DNA of 64,000 nucleotides from Phoronis australis (GCA_002633005.1 NMRA01000036.1:6869-70868); one strand, 5' to 3'. Positions 33,980 to 47,089 are shown, counted from the first letter of the stretch. Made by a program: numbers and translations. Notes: generated from the letters alone by a model not told the origin.

Positions 33980-36900
33980 GATCACTCTTCAGATTGCAAC
34001 CATTCCCCTAAAATGAGAATTCCTAGGAAGCATTTTATGTCTGTAGAGTCTTGTTTCAGATTTGTCCTTTTCACTCTATCAAGGTCACATTCTAGTTCCT
34101 CAATTCATTTGGATATTTTTGCAATTCCTAGAAAAGAAGCTTATTTCATAGAAAGGATGTTCTCAAACATGTATTCCCCCCCCCCCCATAGCCATGGCTC
34201 AGTTTTTTGGTTAGCAGTAACCCTTTTCATTTTCAACAAGGGAGGAGTTTGGGCTTTCAAAAAAATTCGGGAATTTTGGAATAACAGAAACAGTCTTGCT
34301 TTTTCCCTTTGTATTTTGAAGTTGACAGAGCTGTTCCACCATTCCAATTTTATATCATTATTCATTTTTTGATGTATCGATCAATGAATGGATTGGTTGA
34401 GATAGGATATTTGATAGCTGCAGAAAATGTGTTTGTTCACGTCTGCAGTCAGAATGAATACAAAATGAATAGTGTTACTCAGATGATATGCATCATGGGA
34501 AATAGTGAAATTTCACTTTATTTTTAAATTTTCCAGTGAAAATATAAACATTAAAAGAGCATCACTTAGCTGCTTTGCACTGTACAAAAAATGTTTTATA
34601 AAAATTTGAACATTTGTTGTTCAAAAATGAGGAATCTACGCTGTAGTTGACAGTTCGACTAAATGATGAAGGTAGGACAGGACATCATTTTTGAATCATT
34701 AAAGAGAATCACGTTAATTTAAAGGCTTTTTTGATTATGGAATGTTAGATAACACTGGATGAATAAGTAACTGTGATGTTTTAGAATCCATGTAAAATTC
34801 TTATGGCACTGTGCTGAAATGTCTAATTAAATTTGTGTGTTATGTGCCTATGCTTGAGACGGAGACTATTAGACGATCGAAACTACTCGATGTGTGTGCG
34901 TGTCTGTGCTTTGTTTTAATCACTGGGCACATTAACCAAGGGCCCATGGGCTTGAGTAATGAAAACTGAAAATTGATAAACACAGCTGAGAAGAGTTTGT
35001 ACTGAAATATGTACGCATATAAAACGAGTCTACTTATTCAAGTTACCTTGCTTATGGCCGTAATTTGTAACCCTTGGGACCATGCTTAAAGTTAGGAATT
35101 ACCCCCAGTGACAATTTTTGTATAAGTCGTCGTTATGTTGAGTTAAATGGTAAGACCCTGGTATAGCAAGGTAATTTGCTGTATAGAGATCCAAAGCATC
35201 ATATTTTATCAGAAAACTCTTGCAAACGTTAAGGATGAAATTTGGTTTGTTGTTGAGAAAATTATTTGTCATTTTCATGATTAATTTTTCTTCTATCAGT
35301 TTTTAAAACTTCCTTTATACAATACAGTCCTGAGAATGGTTAAATAGCCTGTTTTACTTTCAATGTCTTCATTTCTGGAATGAAGGTGGTGCAAGGTAAA
35401 GTAGAATGTATTACTGTCAGTGTTTAACATTGATTATAGACAGTAAAATTTCCAAAGCACACAGAAAATTGACTTTGAGCTCTACTGTATGGTAACAGTG
35501 GATGTGTTTGCTGGTAGTAGTTCAGTGTACATAACACTATGTTCTCTGAGAGAGGATTCGCCGAAATTCATACCTCTAGATGCAGTCAATCGGGTCTGTG
35601 TTATTTACCTTGTTTATTCTTCTTGTTGGATTCAGTTGCTCTCAGTCTGACACTGCTTGATTTGTCCGACACGTCTGCACATTCATGGGGAAACGGGGGA
35701 GATAAATCTCATGCATTTTGAGTTTTTCAGCACCAACTAGACGCCGCTCAGTAGAACAGCTTTTAATTCAAGTCCTTAAATTATGAGTTATTTATGTTAT
35801 AGCTTCAATACATTCTCTGTTGTGGCAAAAAGTGAATCGTTCGCAATTTAGTGAGATTTAAGTAGTTGTTCATATTGTATAAAATGCCTTGGTCATATTT
35901 CTTGGACTTCCTCTCCAGGTTTCCCATTTTTTAAAATGGAGGATTTGTTAAATTGGTATAGATCTTAGGTTAATTGGTTGACAAACCTTGCATGCCACTG
36001 TTTGACTTCAGGACAATTCACCCATATATAAACCAGATATCAAAACAATAAACAATATCTTATTTGATTCATAATTGATAATTGTGACAAGTTTCCCCTG
36101 ATATTTCTCTATAGGTCAGTGTGTTCGTGCACCATACATTTTGTGTATTCCCCCATTAAGCATAACTAGTTAAGTTGATATCCTGTCATCCTAATCTAGG
36201 TTGCCTGTCCAGATCAATTAGAGAACCATTTATTTCCATTCTCAGTTCTGGGTTTCCTGTTTTCACAACTTTATCACTGCATCGCTTGAATTACACTAGC
36301 AACAGTCCACAATATCATACCAATCGGTGTTGGTTAAAATTGAATGCAAAGTGGCATGCTTTCTTTTCATGAAATGAGAAATCCTTTAAATATTTCTCAT
36401 AGTCCTATTGGTGGCTGTTTAAGTGAGTGTTTTGGTTGTAAGGGTTTATATATTATACATACATATACATTATACACAGACATAAACAAATACATATACA
36501 TATATATTATTCAGAGTGGCATTTACAGTGTGGAAAAACCTAAATTAGTGAATTGTTTTTTACAATTAGTTACTCACTTGGTCTTCAATTATTGGATGAT
36601 TCCACAAACATTGATCAATGTTACCGTGTTACCGTGTCACTGTGATGCTGCAGGAAGTTTCTACTTAATTCGTGCAGTGGATACCTGTGTTTTGTTGCAC
36701 AATGAGTCGACTGTTTTATAATACTTTCGCTGTCAAGTTAATGACGACAGCTCATTTTGTTTAACCTTTCTTACTATTACATGTCACCAGGATTAGAATT
36801 TAACACATTTGGCTCACATTATCATAGAACTTGCCTGTCACATTATTCAGTGATTTTCTTGGCTTGGTTTAGGTGGCCTTCATAGCTATCTTTTTATCAA

Positions 36901-37100
36901 CGCCATTCCATCGAGGATGTCCTTAATTTTTATGTCCTTCCGGGATAGATGTTGGCTCATATTTTACGGGAATTCACATGATGGGAAACGAGTGTGAATT
37001 TAATTTACTCTATAAAGACATGGTTATTATCCAATGGGATAGACAATGGTCTTTGAGTGGTGTTATTGAAGAGAGGTCCCTACTTTTATTCTCTGAAAAG
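33980..37100. other. no recognisable gene; simple-sequence runs
   Basis: AT-rich DNA with a poly-C run at about 34178-34188 and a TA/CATA-rich stretch at about 36448-36512. The ORF at 33932-34372 (146 codons) overlaps the MITE end and the poly-C run and is compositionally biased, so it is not called. Confidence 0.5.
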
Positions 37101-37118
37101 GGGGAATCATGGGTTACG

Positions 37119-37540
37119 GTTACGTAGGACCCTAGAATAATGTCCAATTTTGGCAAACTTCAGAACATCGTTTCTCAGGAATGACTGATACTATGTTTTA
37201 TGCACTGTTCCCCAAAGAGCTATTAGGAATTTTTTTTTTAATGTTCCGCTTTTGCATGAGAGATTCTCAAAAATATGACTTTTATGATGTTTCCGAAAAA
37301 ATTCAAAAGTTGAATAAAACGAAAGCAAAATTTTATGTTGTTACCATTAATTTGATATGATTGTAACTTTCTTTTTCACTAAATTTTACTGAAAAGCTAT
37401 GGTGATGTGACCCAATTAATTGCAGACTACAGTCTTCTTATTTTCAGAAAATATGTACTTTTACTGAGTTAAAATTTACAGTTCTGTAGATATTTGGCTA
37501 AATATAGACTTGCCAATAAGACCCTACGCAATCGTAAGGG
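37119..37540 (+). mobile_element. MITE-like element with GTAGGACC ends, copy 2
   Basis: The left end is GGTTACGTAGGACCCTAG; the right end is AAGACCCTACGCAATC, an imperfect inverted repeat of it. The interior (GGCAAACTTCAGAACATCG, a GTGATGTGACCCAATTAATTG block) matches the elements at 7869 (reverse) and 41341. Confidence 0.6.
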
Positions 37541-38214
37541 TCACGTAAATTATTTGAAACCATGCATTTTTGCAACTTGATCTGTCTAAAGCCACCTGGT
37601 AAATTTAAAGGTCTTCATTACAGCAGATAAACCCGAAGCTATAAAGTTGTTGCTATGAAACTTGTGTTGGTGCTCTCGTTGACGGTGAACACATTTTTCT
37701 CTTTGCAATTGAAGTCTTGTTTCTAAGTTATTGCACAAGTGTGCTCATAACAGCCAGACTGGAACTTTCGGCACACCTGACGTACTCGGGAATTTTAAAA
37801 GCCACTAAACCGATGTTGTGGAGTTGGGAGTGTAATTAGTTGGTAATTATTTCTAAAATTATATTTCAGCATTTGCTACCAAAACTATGGAGTCGAGCGT
37901 TTTTGCTTGCATTTTTGGATTTGGCTGTTTTTGTGGCGCATTCTGGTTATCTTTTATGACAAGTTGTTTACGCGGTTGTAAAATTTATGTTGATCAGGTG
38001 TGACAGTTTTAAAACAAGCACTCTTTTTAGTATACACAAAATGTGTGTTTTTAAAAATCTGTTTGGGTAGCATATACTGGTTTGCGTTGGTGAAAAGTAC
38101 TGCATCACTTTTCCCAATACAAATGCCAGAACCAGTCATGCTATTTTCTTTGACCTTCTTTGTGAGTAGTTGATTATTCACCGTCACAACTGTTGTCCGG
38201 ACAATGGTAAACGT

Positions 38215-38271
38215 TCAAGTTTGCATACTTTTAAAGGTAAATACAAGTTTGCATATTTTTAAAGGTAAATA
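38215..38271 (+). repeat. 28-bp tandem duplication
   Basis: Two adjacent copies of a unit reading CAAGTTTGCATA.TTTTAAAG followed by GTAAATA, with one or two differences. Confidence 0.8.
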
Positions 38272-38279
38272 CCCTCGCT

Positions 38280-39490
38280 GGCCATCAAAATCCAACTTTT
38301 GATTTCATTCACTTATGCAAAACCGGTCTCAGTATGTTTCTTGCTTGGATTATAAATAATTTCTAGGTTTGAGACTATTCACTTGGATGTTATACCCTAC
38401 AGCGACAGTGAAACCAGGGCATCGGTCAGGTGGAAGTTTTTACTGACGCCTCAGCAACAAGCGTTACTTCTTATCATTCAGACCGTGTTTTACAGAAGTC
38501 CACAATAATATAAATTATGATAAATGCAAGAATCACCCTAAATTTCAGAATCTGGTAAAATTTAATTCCAGCTTCCATTTTGGTGTTCCAAATTTTGGAG
38601 ATGGACCAAACTGGAGAATTTTTGCTGTACTTCTGAACTGGTGTCATAAACAGTTCTTCTTAAAGAGGCCTGGTACGTGATAAACAGACTAAATTGTAAT
38701 ATTAAAAGTGGTTCTCTGCCACTGAAACAGAATTCAACCTGCACTCCGCGTATTCTTAGGATTTGTTTGTAAAGATTTTTCTTTTAATATCAAAGCATTT
38801 TCTTCTAGTTTCAAATTTCAAAAGAAACGATCTCTCAACTGCTCGCCACTTCGTCGATTTTTTCCCACAAAGCAAAGGATGTCTTCTTATTTGGTATGGC
38901 AAGACATAGAGGTAGTACATTTCTCTTATATGGAAAATGTGACCTTTGACCTCAAGTGACTTCAAGCCACTGATTGAGTGCATGTGCGCATTTATCATAA
39001 GTTGGAGGGAGATTAGAAATTCTGTGGGAACCACCTTTGCGCGCATTTCAAAAATCGTGATTTCTTGTATTTTTATGGAAATTTCCTCACAGGGGAAAGC
39101 GAATTACTCTGTACTAGATATTGCAAGATGGTACTTTTGCCAGGAATTGTTTTAAAGATATTTTTAACAAGCTTTCGCGTTCCATGCCTCTTTAAAATTT
39201 TATGATCTGTCCACATATATGTAGTGGGAAAATAATAAAATGCAGATTTCTGTTAAACTAATGAGTAAATGTCAAAACAGCACTTGACAATACATTGATA
39301 CCATCGGTACAGGAATGCTGTGGCGTAGTTTGAACACAGAAACTTTATATTGTTTGTGAAGTTAGCCTTTATCACTCAAATCTCGGCTTCCCTGGTCCGC
39401 CTATACAGGGTGATTAATGATACCAATAACTTGGGATTAAAGTGATAATAAGGTTTTATTATGCGTCCACATATAATGTGGTTGCAAATT
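38280..39490. other. no recognisable gene
   Basis: AT-rich DNA. ORFs up to 96 codons on the - strand (38756-39046) show no recognisable domain. Nothing callable. Confidence 0.5.
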
Positions 39491-39499
39491 GCCTTCATC

Positions 39500-40060
39500 T
39501 CTCTCTGGGCATCCGGGCGTCTGGCGTCCGGTGTCTGCGGCTGTATCTCCTAAACCCCTTGCAGGATCTTATTGAAATTAGGCATGTGTGTTCTTATGGG
39601 ATTGATGACAGAGGGCGACGAGTTTGGGACCGACCTGATTACCGCTGTGCCCCCTAGTGGCAATTTTAGTTTTTTTATGTTCGCCTGTGTATCTTCAAAG
39701 GTCCGCAACCGATTTTCATGAAATTTGGCCCATAGCCATCTATTAATGAGTTGATGCTATCCTCTTGTTTTTGGATGGATTCAAGGCATTTTGCCCTATC
39801 TAGTGGCCATTTTTAGTATTTTCGAGTCCGTTTTTTGACGTCCGCCCCTCTGTCAACCAAACCACTCTAAGGATGATTGGGAAAATTGGCATGTATGTTC
39901 TTACTATAAAGAGGGCGGTTGACGATGATTTTCTGACAACTTCGACTACTGTGGCACCTCCTAGTGGCAGTTTTGTTTGTTTTTGCGCCCATGGCTGTGT
40001 CTCCTAAACACTCCATAGGATCTTTATTAAATGCTGCAAATGTGTTTATATGAAGTTTAC
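39500..40060 (+). repeat. cluster of interspersed repeat units with CCTAGTGGC boxes
   Basis: Several diverged units each contain 'GTGTCTCCTAAAC.CC...AGGATCTTATT.AA', '...CATGTGTGTTCTTA' and 'GC.CCCCTAGTGGCA.TTTT'. The same layout occurs at 27577. The 71-codon ORF at 39442-39657 is part of this repeat and is not a gene. Confidence 0.6.
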
Positions 40061-40069
40061 TACGGACGA

Positions 40070-41335
40070 CGATGGCTTCATGATTTGAAAAGTTGAAAAT
40101 AGATGACCTTCAGTTGGAAAACATTGTGCAAAATAACTGAAAGTTACTATGCTCTCTAAGTGTGCAGTATGTAATTAACCAAGTTTTGGCAGCTTCATGT
40201 AAAAGTATCTTGATGTATATCCATGAGTGACAGGAACATTTGGTGCTGATGAGCAGGATATAGTTATGACAAGAATGTCATGGCAGGCCATCAGATGAAA
40301 ATCATGGTCTCTACTGATCACAGTCTTACTGCTGTGTAAACATACCTAAATGTTATTATGTTCCTGGAGAAATAGTGTTTAGGTTTATTTTGAATTCCCT
40401 GGTTGTGTTGTTTATTTCTGTGTGGCTTGTGAAGTTATACCAGGAAGGCTTAGACTAGACTTTTTCCTGTGATAGCCTCCTGCAACACTGAGACCCCCAA
40501 GAACATTTCTGGCAAAGCTTCGTCATTTATTCTGCAGTTGTGGAAAAGCGAAATTTTTTATCAAAGATAAGTGTTGGGAGCCATTTTGCTGCATTATTTT
40601 AAGTACGATGTGTACTGCACAGCTGACACCAAATGAAACACTATGGATTTTTTAACATTTTAGCAGTGCAATGTTAATCTTTGGATAATTAGAAATAATT
40701 TTTAGCAATTTGATTTCTTCGAAATGTACTGTATACGGTGGTATTTGATCATGTTGCAGCTACAGATTTTGCACAGTTTTCTTGAGCACATACACGTGTG
40801 GTAAAAACTAACCACTCCCCAACACACAATTGCCAGCAGCGCCCTCTCTGATTCTTCAGTATTTACCCACAATGCTGCACGTCAGTGTGTCACTCATCCC
40901 TCTGTTGCCTTGGTTATTACTATTTTATATCAAAATTGGTTGACCATTCACCACTGAATGACAGTATAGTTCAGGGCCCTCGTTCGTCTGAGGGGAAAGG
41001 TGCCTGTGCCTTCTGAGGGGATTTTTAGGGGTGAGGGGAAAATTCTACTGTACTTACCGATCACCACTCAATAGCACCCCTACCCCTGTTGGAAACCGTC
41101 ATAGGCTCTGTCTCAAGTAGCCAAAACTAATATTTTGTGCTCTTTCAAATTGTCACCTGTGGGAGTTACAAGTGATTCGAACATCGAGGTGAACTTTTCA
41201 ATGGCTTGAGGGGAATTTTTGAACCTCGTGAGGGGAATTTTGTGTGATTTTCAATATTTTTCAGAGGTATGGGGCCGATATTCATCCCCAAAATTGAGGT
41301 ATTGAGGACCCTGTAGTTTTACTGTTGCATAAGAG
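40070..41335. other. no recognisable gene
   Basis: AT-rich DNA. A local patch at about 40980-41290 has the word GAGGGGA repeated several times (TGAGGGGAAA, TGAGGGGATT, TGAGGGGAAT), a loose simple repeat. No gene seen. Confidence 0.45.
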
Positions 41336-41340
41336 AGTTA

Positions 41341-41797
41341 AGGGTATGTAGGACCTTAAAAAAAATCCAAATTTAGCCAACTTCATGATTGATTGGGTTT
41401 CAATATAGAACTTGCCAGATAGTGCTATTCTTTATACAATGTTCTCGAAAAAAAAAACACTGTCCGGTATTGTTCTTGAGATGTTCTACTTTTACATGAA
41501 GTGCTATCAAAATATAGAACTTTCATGATTCTTACGAAAAAGTTAAAATGAAAACGAAATGATAATTAAAAAAACTGCTACAACTTCTGTGAGATTTCGT
41601 CTTGAACGTTTATATCGAGCCAAATTTGGTCACATTATTGATACAGTTGTTTTTCAATTAATATATTCTTTCTTTTTGCTAAAGTTTTATTAAAATGACA
41701 TGGTCATGTGACCTAAATAATAGCATTTGCATTTTAAGTCTACTGTTTTGTGTATATTTGGCTAAATTTACAGACTTAAGGTCCTACAAAACCTTAA
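41341..41797 (+). mobile_element. MITE-like element with GTAGGACC ends, copy 3
   Basis: The left end is AGGGTATGTAGGACCTTAAA and the right end CTTAAGGTCCTACAAAACCT, an imperfect inverted pair. The interior is collinear with 37119-37540. Confidence 0.65.
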
Positions 41798-41799
41798 AA

Positions 41800-43370
41800 A
41801 GTTAGAAAAGCTAGGTGACACATGTCCAATTTCTTTCTTCACTTTGGTGACTTACAAGTCAGAGGTTTGATAGCACTTCCCCCCCCACCCTTTGAAAACT
41901 AGGTCAATCATACAACGTATTTTTACCTCTGCAAAAGAGGAGAGTTGAAATCGGGTAAGTGGGCGTTCTGCCAAACCATTACGCTCTGCTCCGTCTGTTT
42001 CAGGGTAACCAACTAATTTCAGGCGCTTGTCGTCTGCCACTATTAATGGGAAAATACAGTTAACATCAGCAAAATAGCTTATGAATTGCCAGTAATTTTT
42101 GAGTGCTCACTAAATCTAGTGAGTAACCATGTGAAGAGGATAATGACCTTTCAATCATTTAACCGACCTCTTAGTCAGTGGTATATTTGATTGCATCCTT
42201 GAGAAGATTTGGAACCAAGTGAAAAATTAGGAAACGGCTCTTTCATGCTAGTCCACTCTTGTATTTTTATATCTTCTTATTTCTGTACTTTTTCAGTCAC
42301 GTCTGATGTCACTTTTAAGATTTCAGTATACCTTGTGTTTAATGAGATGTTAATTTATTTGTGTAATATTATAATTAAAGTAGGTTGAGTGCTTGACATT
42401 TTTGACATCAAAGATACTTTGTTAGTTTCTGTCTCAAATATGATAAAATCTCACTTAGTTAGGACAAGTGAGACTTTTTGTAAATGATTGATAGCCTCAT
42501 CAGAGGGTAAACATTTCACTAATTTAGGGCACACTATGGCAGACAAGGGACACTTTATTTCTTCACTTTTCCTAAGGATGAGTAGCGCCAAATAAATTTT
42601 TTGTCCTAACCTCGCCAGACAGTGTTTAAAGAAATGTGTCAAATAGTTTAAATTTTATTTTCTCGTTTTTTGTAAATAACATACAGTACCAAATTGATAC
42701 TTTGCCACATCCAAGTTGTGTACAGAAGGGACCAGCAAACGATATTTTAAAAGATTGAGGGCATTCACAATGATATTAAAGATGTTAGAAGCCCTTGAAA
42801 CATGAAACAAATGCAATTCTGGTCATTGTTTTTGTCCATAATTTGGAGATTTTACCATAGCCTTGACCATGTGTTCAAGTTCATGCTGCCAGTACATTCT
42901 GGATTGGTTTCACTTAGGCTGTTCATATGTGTGAACATATGTAAGTCATTACAGCTTGTACTTGTCAATCTCCAATTGTGACAGTTCATTTGATCTAAGT
43001 CCACTTATTGGCTTGTTAGGTGCAATTAACCATTGTTGTCATAGGCTTGTATAGCAAATGTTTGATATTTGGTCATATGAGTCCTTGTGCTACACTGAAA
43101 ATTGCTGCTAAAATCAACAGCAGGTGCGAAATCTCCTGTGGGGTATAGTCAGCTTTGTTGCATACTCCAGGTTCTACTTGGATCCCTGGAGTGTTGCATC
43201 TGGAATTCTTCAGCCATAGGTCTCAGAGCAAGGTCATGAACAATGGTGTTTATTGGCAGTTTTGCTGGTCTGTGGAATGAATGCTCCAGGTAGTTTCCAA
43301 TAATTTGACACAGTTGGAACAAACCAACTAAAACAACCAAAAATCCTGTTTAATAATTCAGCATCACCTC
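41800..43370. other. no recognisable gene
   Basis: AT-rich DNA with a C-run at about 41879-41886. Short ORFs only. Confidence 0.5.
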
Positions 43371-43371
43371 T

Positions 43372-43744
43372 GGGGCAGGCCTTTCTAATCTTTGTACTCG
43401 AAATCGAACTCAAAATTATTTTTGACATTTTCTTATCTACTTTTGTGAGAGCTTATAAGATAACTGGCTATTGGTCTGCTTCGTTTCTGCATGCGAGCTT
43501 CTAGTCTAAGTTTGCACTTGGGTCAGAAACTCAAGTAAAGACTCAAACTTTTTAGTTCACACTCGAACTTTTAGCCCTAATGCTGTGGTGCAAACTAGGA
43601 TTAGAAAATTATTCGTGTGCGCCATGTTGTTCTCGAACATAGAATAAGTGTCACTTATTTTGACTTCACACAAAAGTGGAGTAGAAAATGCCAATAATAA
43701 TTTCAAATTCAATTTCGAGTGAAAAGATTGGACCGTGAGCCCTG
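43372..43744. mobile_element. long-TIR MITE, copy 3
   Basis: The left arm (CTAATCTTTGTACTCGAAAT ... ATTTTTGACATTTTCTTATC, CTACTTTTGTG) and right arm (CACAAAAGTGGAGTAGAAAA ... ATTTCGAGTGAAAAGATTGG) are inverted copies over about 65 bp. This is the best preserved member of the family found at 8656 and 10950. No coding capacity. Confidence 0.7.
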
Positions 43745-43799
43745 AACAACAGCCAGCTATTGCCAACCCCCTAGCCAATATTGACTAAACCAAACAGAT

Positions 43800-45240
43800 A
43801 GTTAACCAACCAACCATCTGAATGACCAGCCAACTCACCTGAGGGGCAGTCAACTAACTGGCTTAAGTCAACCCCCTTACAAATAGGTCATTTCAGATAA
43901 TTGGCTTCCTTGGTTATCAAGGATCAGATTTCTTCAGTAACTTTTTAAGTATTACCAGTAATACTGCTTCCATAAAAATAAATATTTCAAAATCTTTAGT
44001 AAGCAAGCAGTCTAATTACTTACACAGTTTTCATGTTTTTTTGTTATTTTTCATGGAGATCGCTGTATTTCCTCTAACTTGCAAATTCTGTCCCGTTATT
44101 CCTCTACCTACAAAAGACTGGAATTTTACCCTGAGAGCTCATCCGTCAAAAATCAAAACTCCTGTTTTTTTAAGGAATGTTGACAGCAGCTGATTTCTCC
44201 TGCTAAAAGGCCTTGAAATGAAATACGAGCAAGCTTCAAAGATTGGCTGAAAGTAACTGAATTACACCAGCCAAAACAATTTTGTTCAGATCTTATTTTT
44301 TAAGTAGTTGCTATGTGTAATAATGCCAAACCACTTGCGAGATTGAATTTGACTGTTTTTTTAATAATTGGACAGCGTAAAATGATTTCAAAACTTTGTT
44401 ACTTGGTTATGATAGTCTATGTTACAAACTGGATGCTTGCAGAGTTGGTAACGGATGTCTGGCCTGACTCATTAAGCTGAACTAGGTAGAGTTTTGTTGG
44501 GAATGGACCATCACAGGTGATGATAGGTTGACGTGTGAAGCATTTCCTCAATGGGGTTGGTATGCACTTAGGAGTTTTGAGACCTAAAACATACAGCCAC
44601 CCTCTTTTTAGGTGATTGAGGAGAGAACCCTTGTTAGCTAAAACTAGGGTGAGATGAAATAAAAATGTTTGAATATCTCTCAAAAGCTGATATACGTAGG
44701 AGTCAATAGTTTTTAAGAACTTCTTGAAGAAAAATTTTGAACTCATGACTCTTCCTGTATTCATAATTCAGCACTTGTTGTTATAATTACTTTTCCTGAA
44801 ACTGGGTTGCGTTCCGTACTGTTGTAAGCTGTGCTCTTGCGCCAAAAAATCTTCTCTTATGAAACGGAAATAGTGAATTTTGTCGGATAATCATGAATTG
44901 TGTAATTCAACATTCCAACCTCACTCACTGATCCATTCAGTGACTGCCATTATGCTGGGTTACATTGTTAAAGTCCCAAACACCCGCTTTTCACTCTCGT
45001 TTGCATGATCCAGTAAATGTAATTGGTTGCGAGGGTCACTTTTGATGGTAATTTTCTGGCAGTTTCAGTTACTCCAAAAGTAGTTTTGTTTCACTAGCAC
45101 TTTTGTAGCCTGTCCATTTATTTCTTATTTTGAAGGATACCCATGTGCAGTAGGCCTATGTTTATAGTTGGTTGCTGGTTGGGTTGTTCACTTTATGGCT
45201 GAGGAAATAATCCCTCAGTGACAAAGCAGTCTGTCTGGCT
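43800..45240. other. no recognisable gene
   Basis: A - strand ORF at 44417-44764 (115 codons) has no recognisable domain, and I cannot support it as a gene. Otherwise AT-rich unique-looking sequence. Confidence 0.45.
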
Positions 45241-45304
45241 TATATATTAAACGCTAGCATTTTCGCCACTCATCGGATAAACTGGTAGCGTTTCCGCCAC
45301 TCAA

Positions 45305-45683
45305 GTGATTCTGGTATTTATTCGTTTACTAATACCTCCAGATACTTCAGAGAAAGGAACCCCCACCTTTCTCAACAAGGTGCATTATCCACAAGCTGTG
45401 TCTATGGACATTAGTGGTTATGTCATCAAGGAGGTGCACATCTTCTCTCTACCTAATTGCTACAATGTAATGGTTAGTGATGCTTAAGGTAACAGACTCC
45501 CAGGGGAGCTGGCCTGCCTCTGTGGTTTTGGGAAAAATTGTCTTGTTGAGTTTGGCAAAACTTCAGTTGAGGACAGTATGGCAGATAGATGGTGTTTCCA
45601 TTTCCACACAAAAAACTTTTGAGAAAAGTTCATTATGCTTTTGGAATGTTCTGTACAGCGTAGATCTCGTCAAACATTAGGTT
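45305..45683 (+). other. unassigned pair of overlapping ORFs
   Basis: The ORF at 45305-45487 has a non-repetitive amino-acid composition after a possible acceptor TACCTCCAG (PDTSEKGTPTFLNKVHYPQA...). It overlaps a second ORF in another frame (45477-45680, ...DSQGSWPASVVLGKIVLL...). The pair could be a frameshifted old coding sequence or chance. I do not recognise either peptide. Confidence 0.15.
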
Positions 45684-45689
45684 TGGTAT

Positions 45690-46930
45690 AGTCTGTACAG
45701 TATAGATCTCATCAAACATTGCAAAGGTTTGGGTCTGACCCTACATTGCTTCACATAAATCATCATAACATGTCCAAATGAATATTATTTTTACGGATCT
45801 ATAAACTCGTAGTACCACTTTCTAATTAACTGACTGAACATTCATGAATATTCATATTTCCCTGAGGCTTTGTGAAATATGTAAGTTCAAGAAAATCAAT
45901 CTCATTTGCAAGCTTCTCTGTTTTCTTGAATTCTGAAGTTACGGTTGATGCAACAGCATCAGCCGTAGGGCAGTTGCTTTGCAGTTTGCTGCACTATTTA
46001 TAACACATATTTATTCCTAATGTTCAAACGTAATATCCCTAGGGAGTTTGTTCATTAAAGTAATGAACACTGATGTAATACAGTTATGTCATTGTTGCAT
46101 AATCTAGTAAAGAAATTAAACTTTCAATTGGTTGTTTAACACAATTAAAAATAAATGGATGGTTAAAAGGCCTACTATGGTGCCAAAATGATTATCTATT
46201 TTTATGTGTAAAAGAGATTGCGTTAATGAAAAACATCAACCTATGGTGTCATAGTATATACCCGTCTTTAAGCAGGCCTGTTACTATACAGCAACCCCTT
46301 CACGAACCCCATTTAGTGCCAAAAAATTGAGATGGCGCTCACACCAATCAAAACTTGTGACATCATTGACACAACAAATGTGGCTTTCACCATGTTTCCA
46401 TCAAAACACAAAATGTCGGCTGCGCACTGTTGATCTTGTAGCTACTGTACCAGTATGAAGACTATGGTCAAAATACAGCTAGGTACCACTGTGTGTTGAG
46501 CTCCATTGGACCCCGAATTTTTACACAGCCCGAGTTAGTTCTGCTCGTCACCTCGTGAAACTTATATCAACAAAGTAGAGCTAACAGCCGGCTGGGGTGA
46601 ATTCAAAATCTGGGAGACAACTGACACTCTCCTTGCCCGTTGATACCATTTAAGTGAAAAACAATCTCATGAAAGTCATTTTCTTGCATAATTCTCTACC
46701 TTTTGTTACAAAGAATAGTCTGTCATTGCTTTGAAAACAGTACGCTCGTGTCACGCGGACACGCCATTTCCTAAATTTTTGCGACATTTCTCAGGAGATG
46801 ATGTCAGCTTCGCAGCAGTAAAATCTAGTCGGAAATTTGGTATGCTGGTATTTAAAATTACTAAAAACAACTTGTAATGAAATGAAACTAGTTCCGATAA
46901 ATTGTTATGACATGTACGCAACCTCGTGGA
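45690..46930. other. no recognisable gene
   Basis: AT-rich DNA with an imperfect local duplication at its left edge (TACAGCGTAGATCTCGTCAA at about 45655 and TACAGTATAGATCTCATCAA at about 45696). Nothing else seen. Confidence 0.45.
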
Positions 46931-46949
46931 AGAGAAAAAGAGTTGATTG

Positions 46950-47080
46950 AAGAACTGGGGGGAAAAAAGAAACTGGCCAATAGGTGATGCAATATATCAT
47001 GGTGCGGAAAGTCGACGTATAAGATAGCACAATTTTAGCTGCAGAATAACGGTAGAGCGCCAATTTTTCTAACACCGGTA
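46950..47080. mobile_element. possible fragment of Tc1/mariner-like MITE
   Basis: The stretch GATAGCACAATTTTAGCTGCAGAAT..CGGTAGAGCGCCAATTTTTCTAAC parallels the interior of the element at 18170. The ends are not preserved. Confidence 0.3.
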
Positions 47081-47089
47081 AATAATAGA

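Noticed and set aside
33932-34372. 146-codon + strand ORF
   Set aside because: It starts inside the MITE terminus, crosses a poly-C run and has biased, membrane-like composition with no domain; it reflects AT/T-rich DNA.
39442-39657. 71-codon ORF in a GC-richer stretch
   Set aside because: It is part of the CCTAGTGGC interspersed repeat, which recurs at 27577.
44417-44764. 115-codon - strand ORF
   Set aside because: No recognisable motif and a lysine/phenylalanine-rich start typical of AT-rich DNA.
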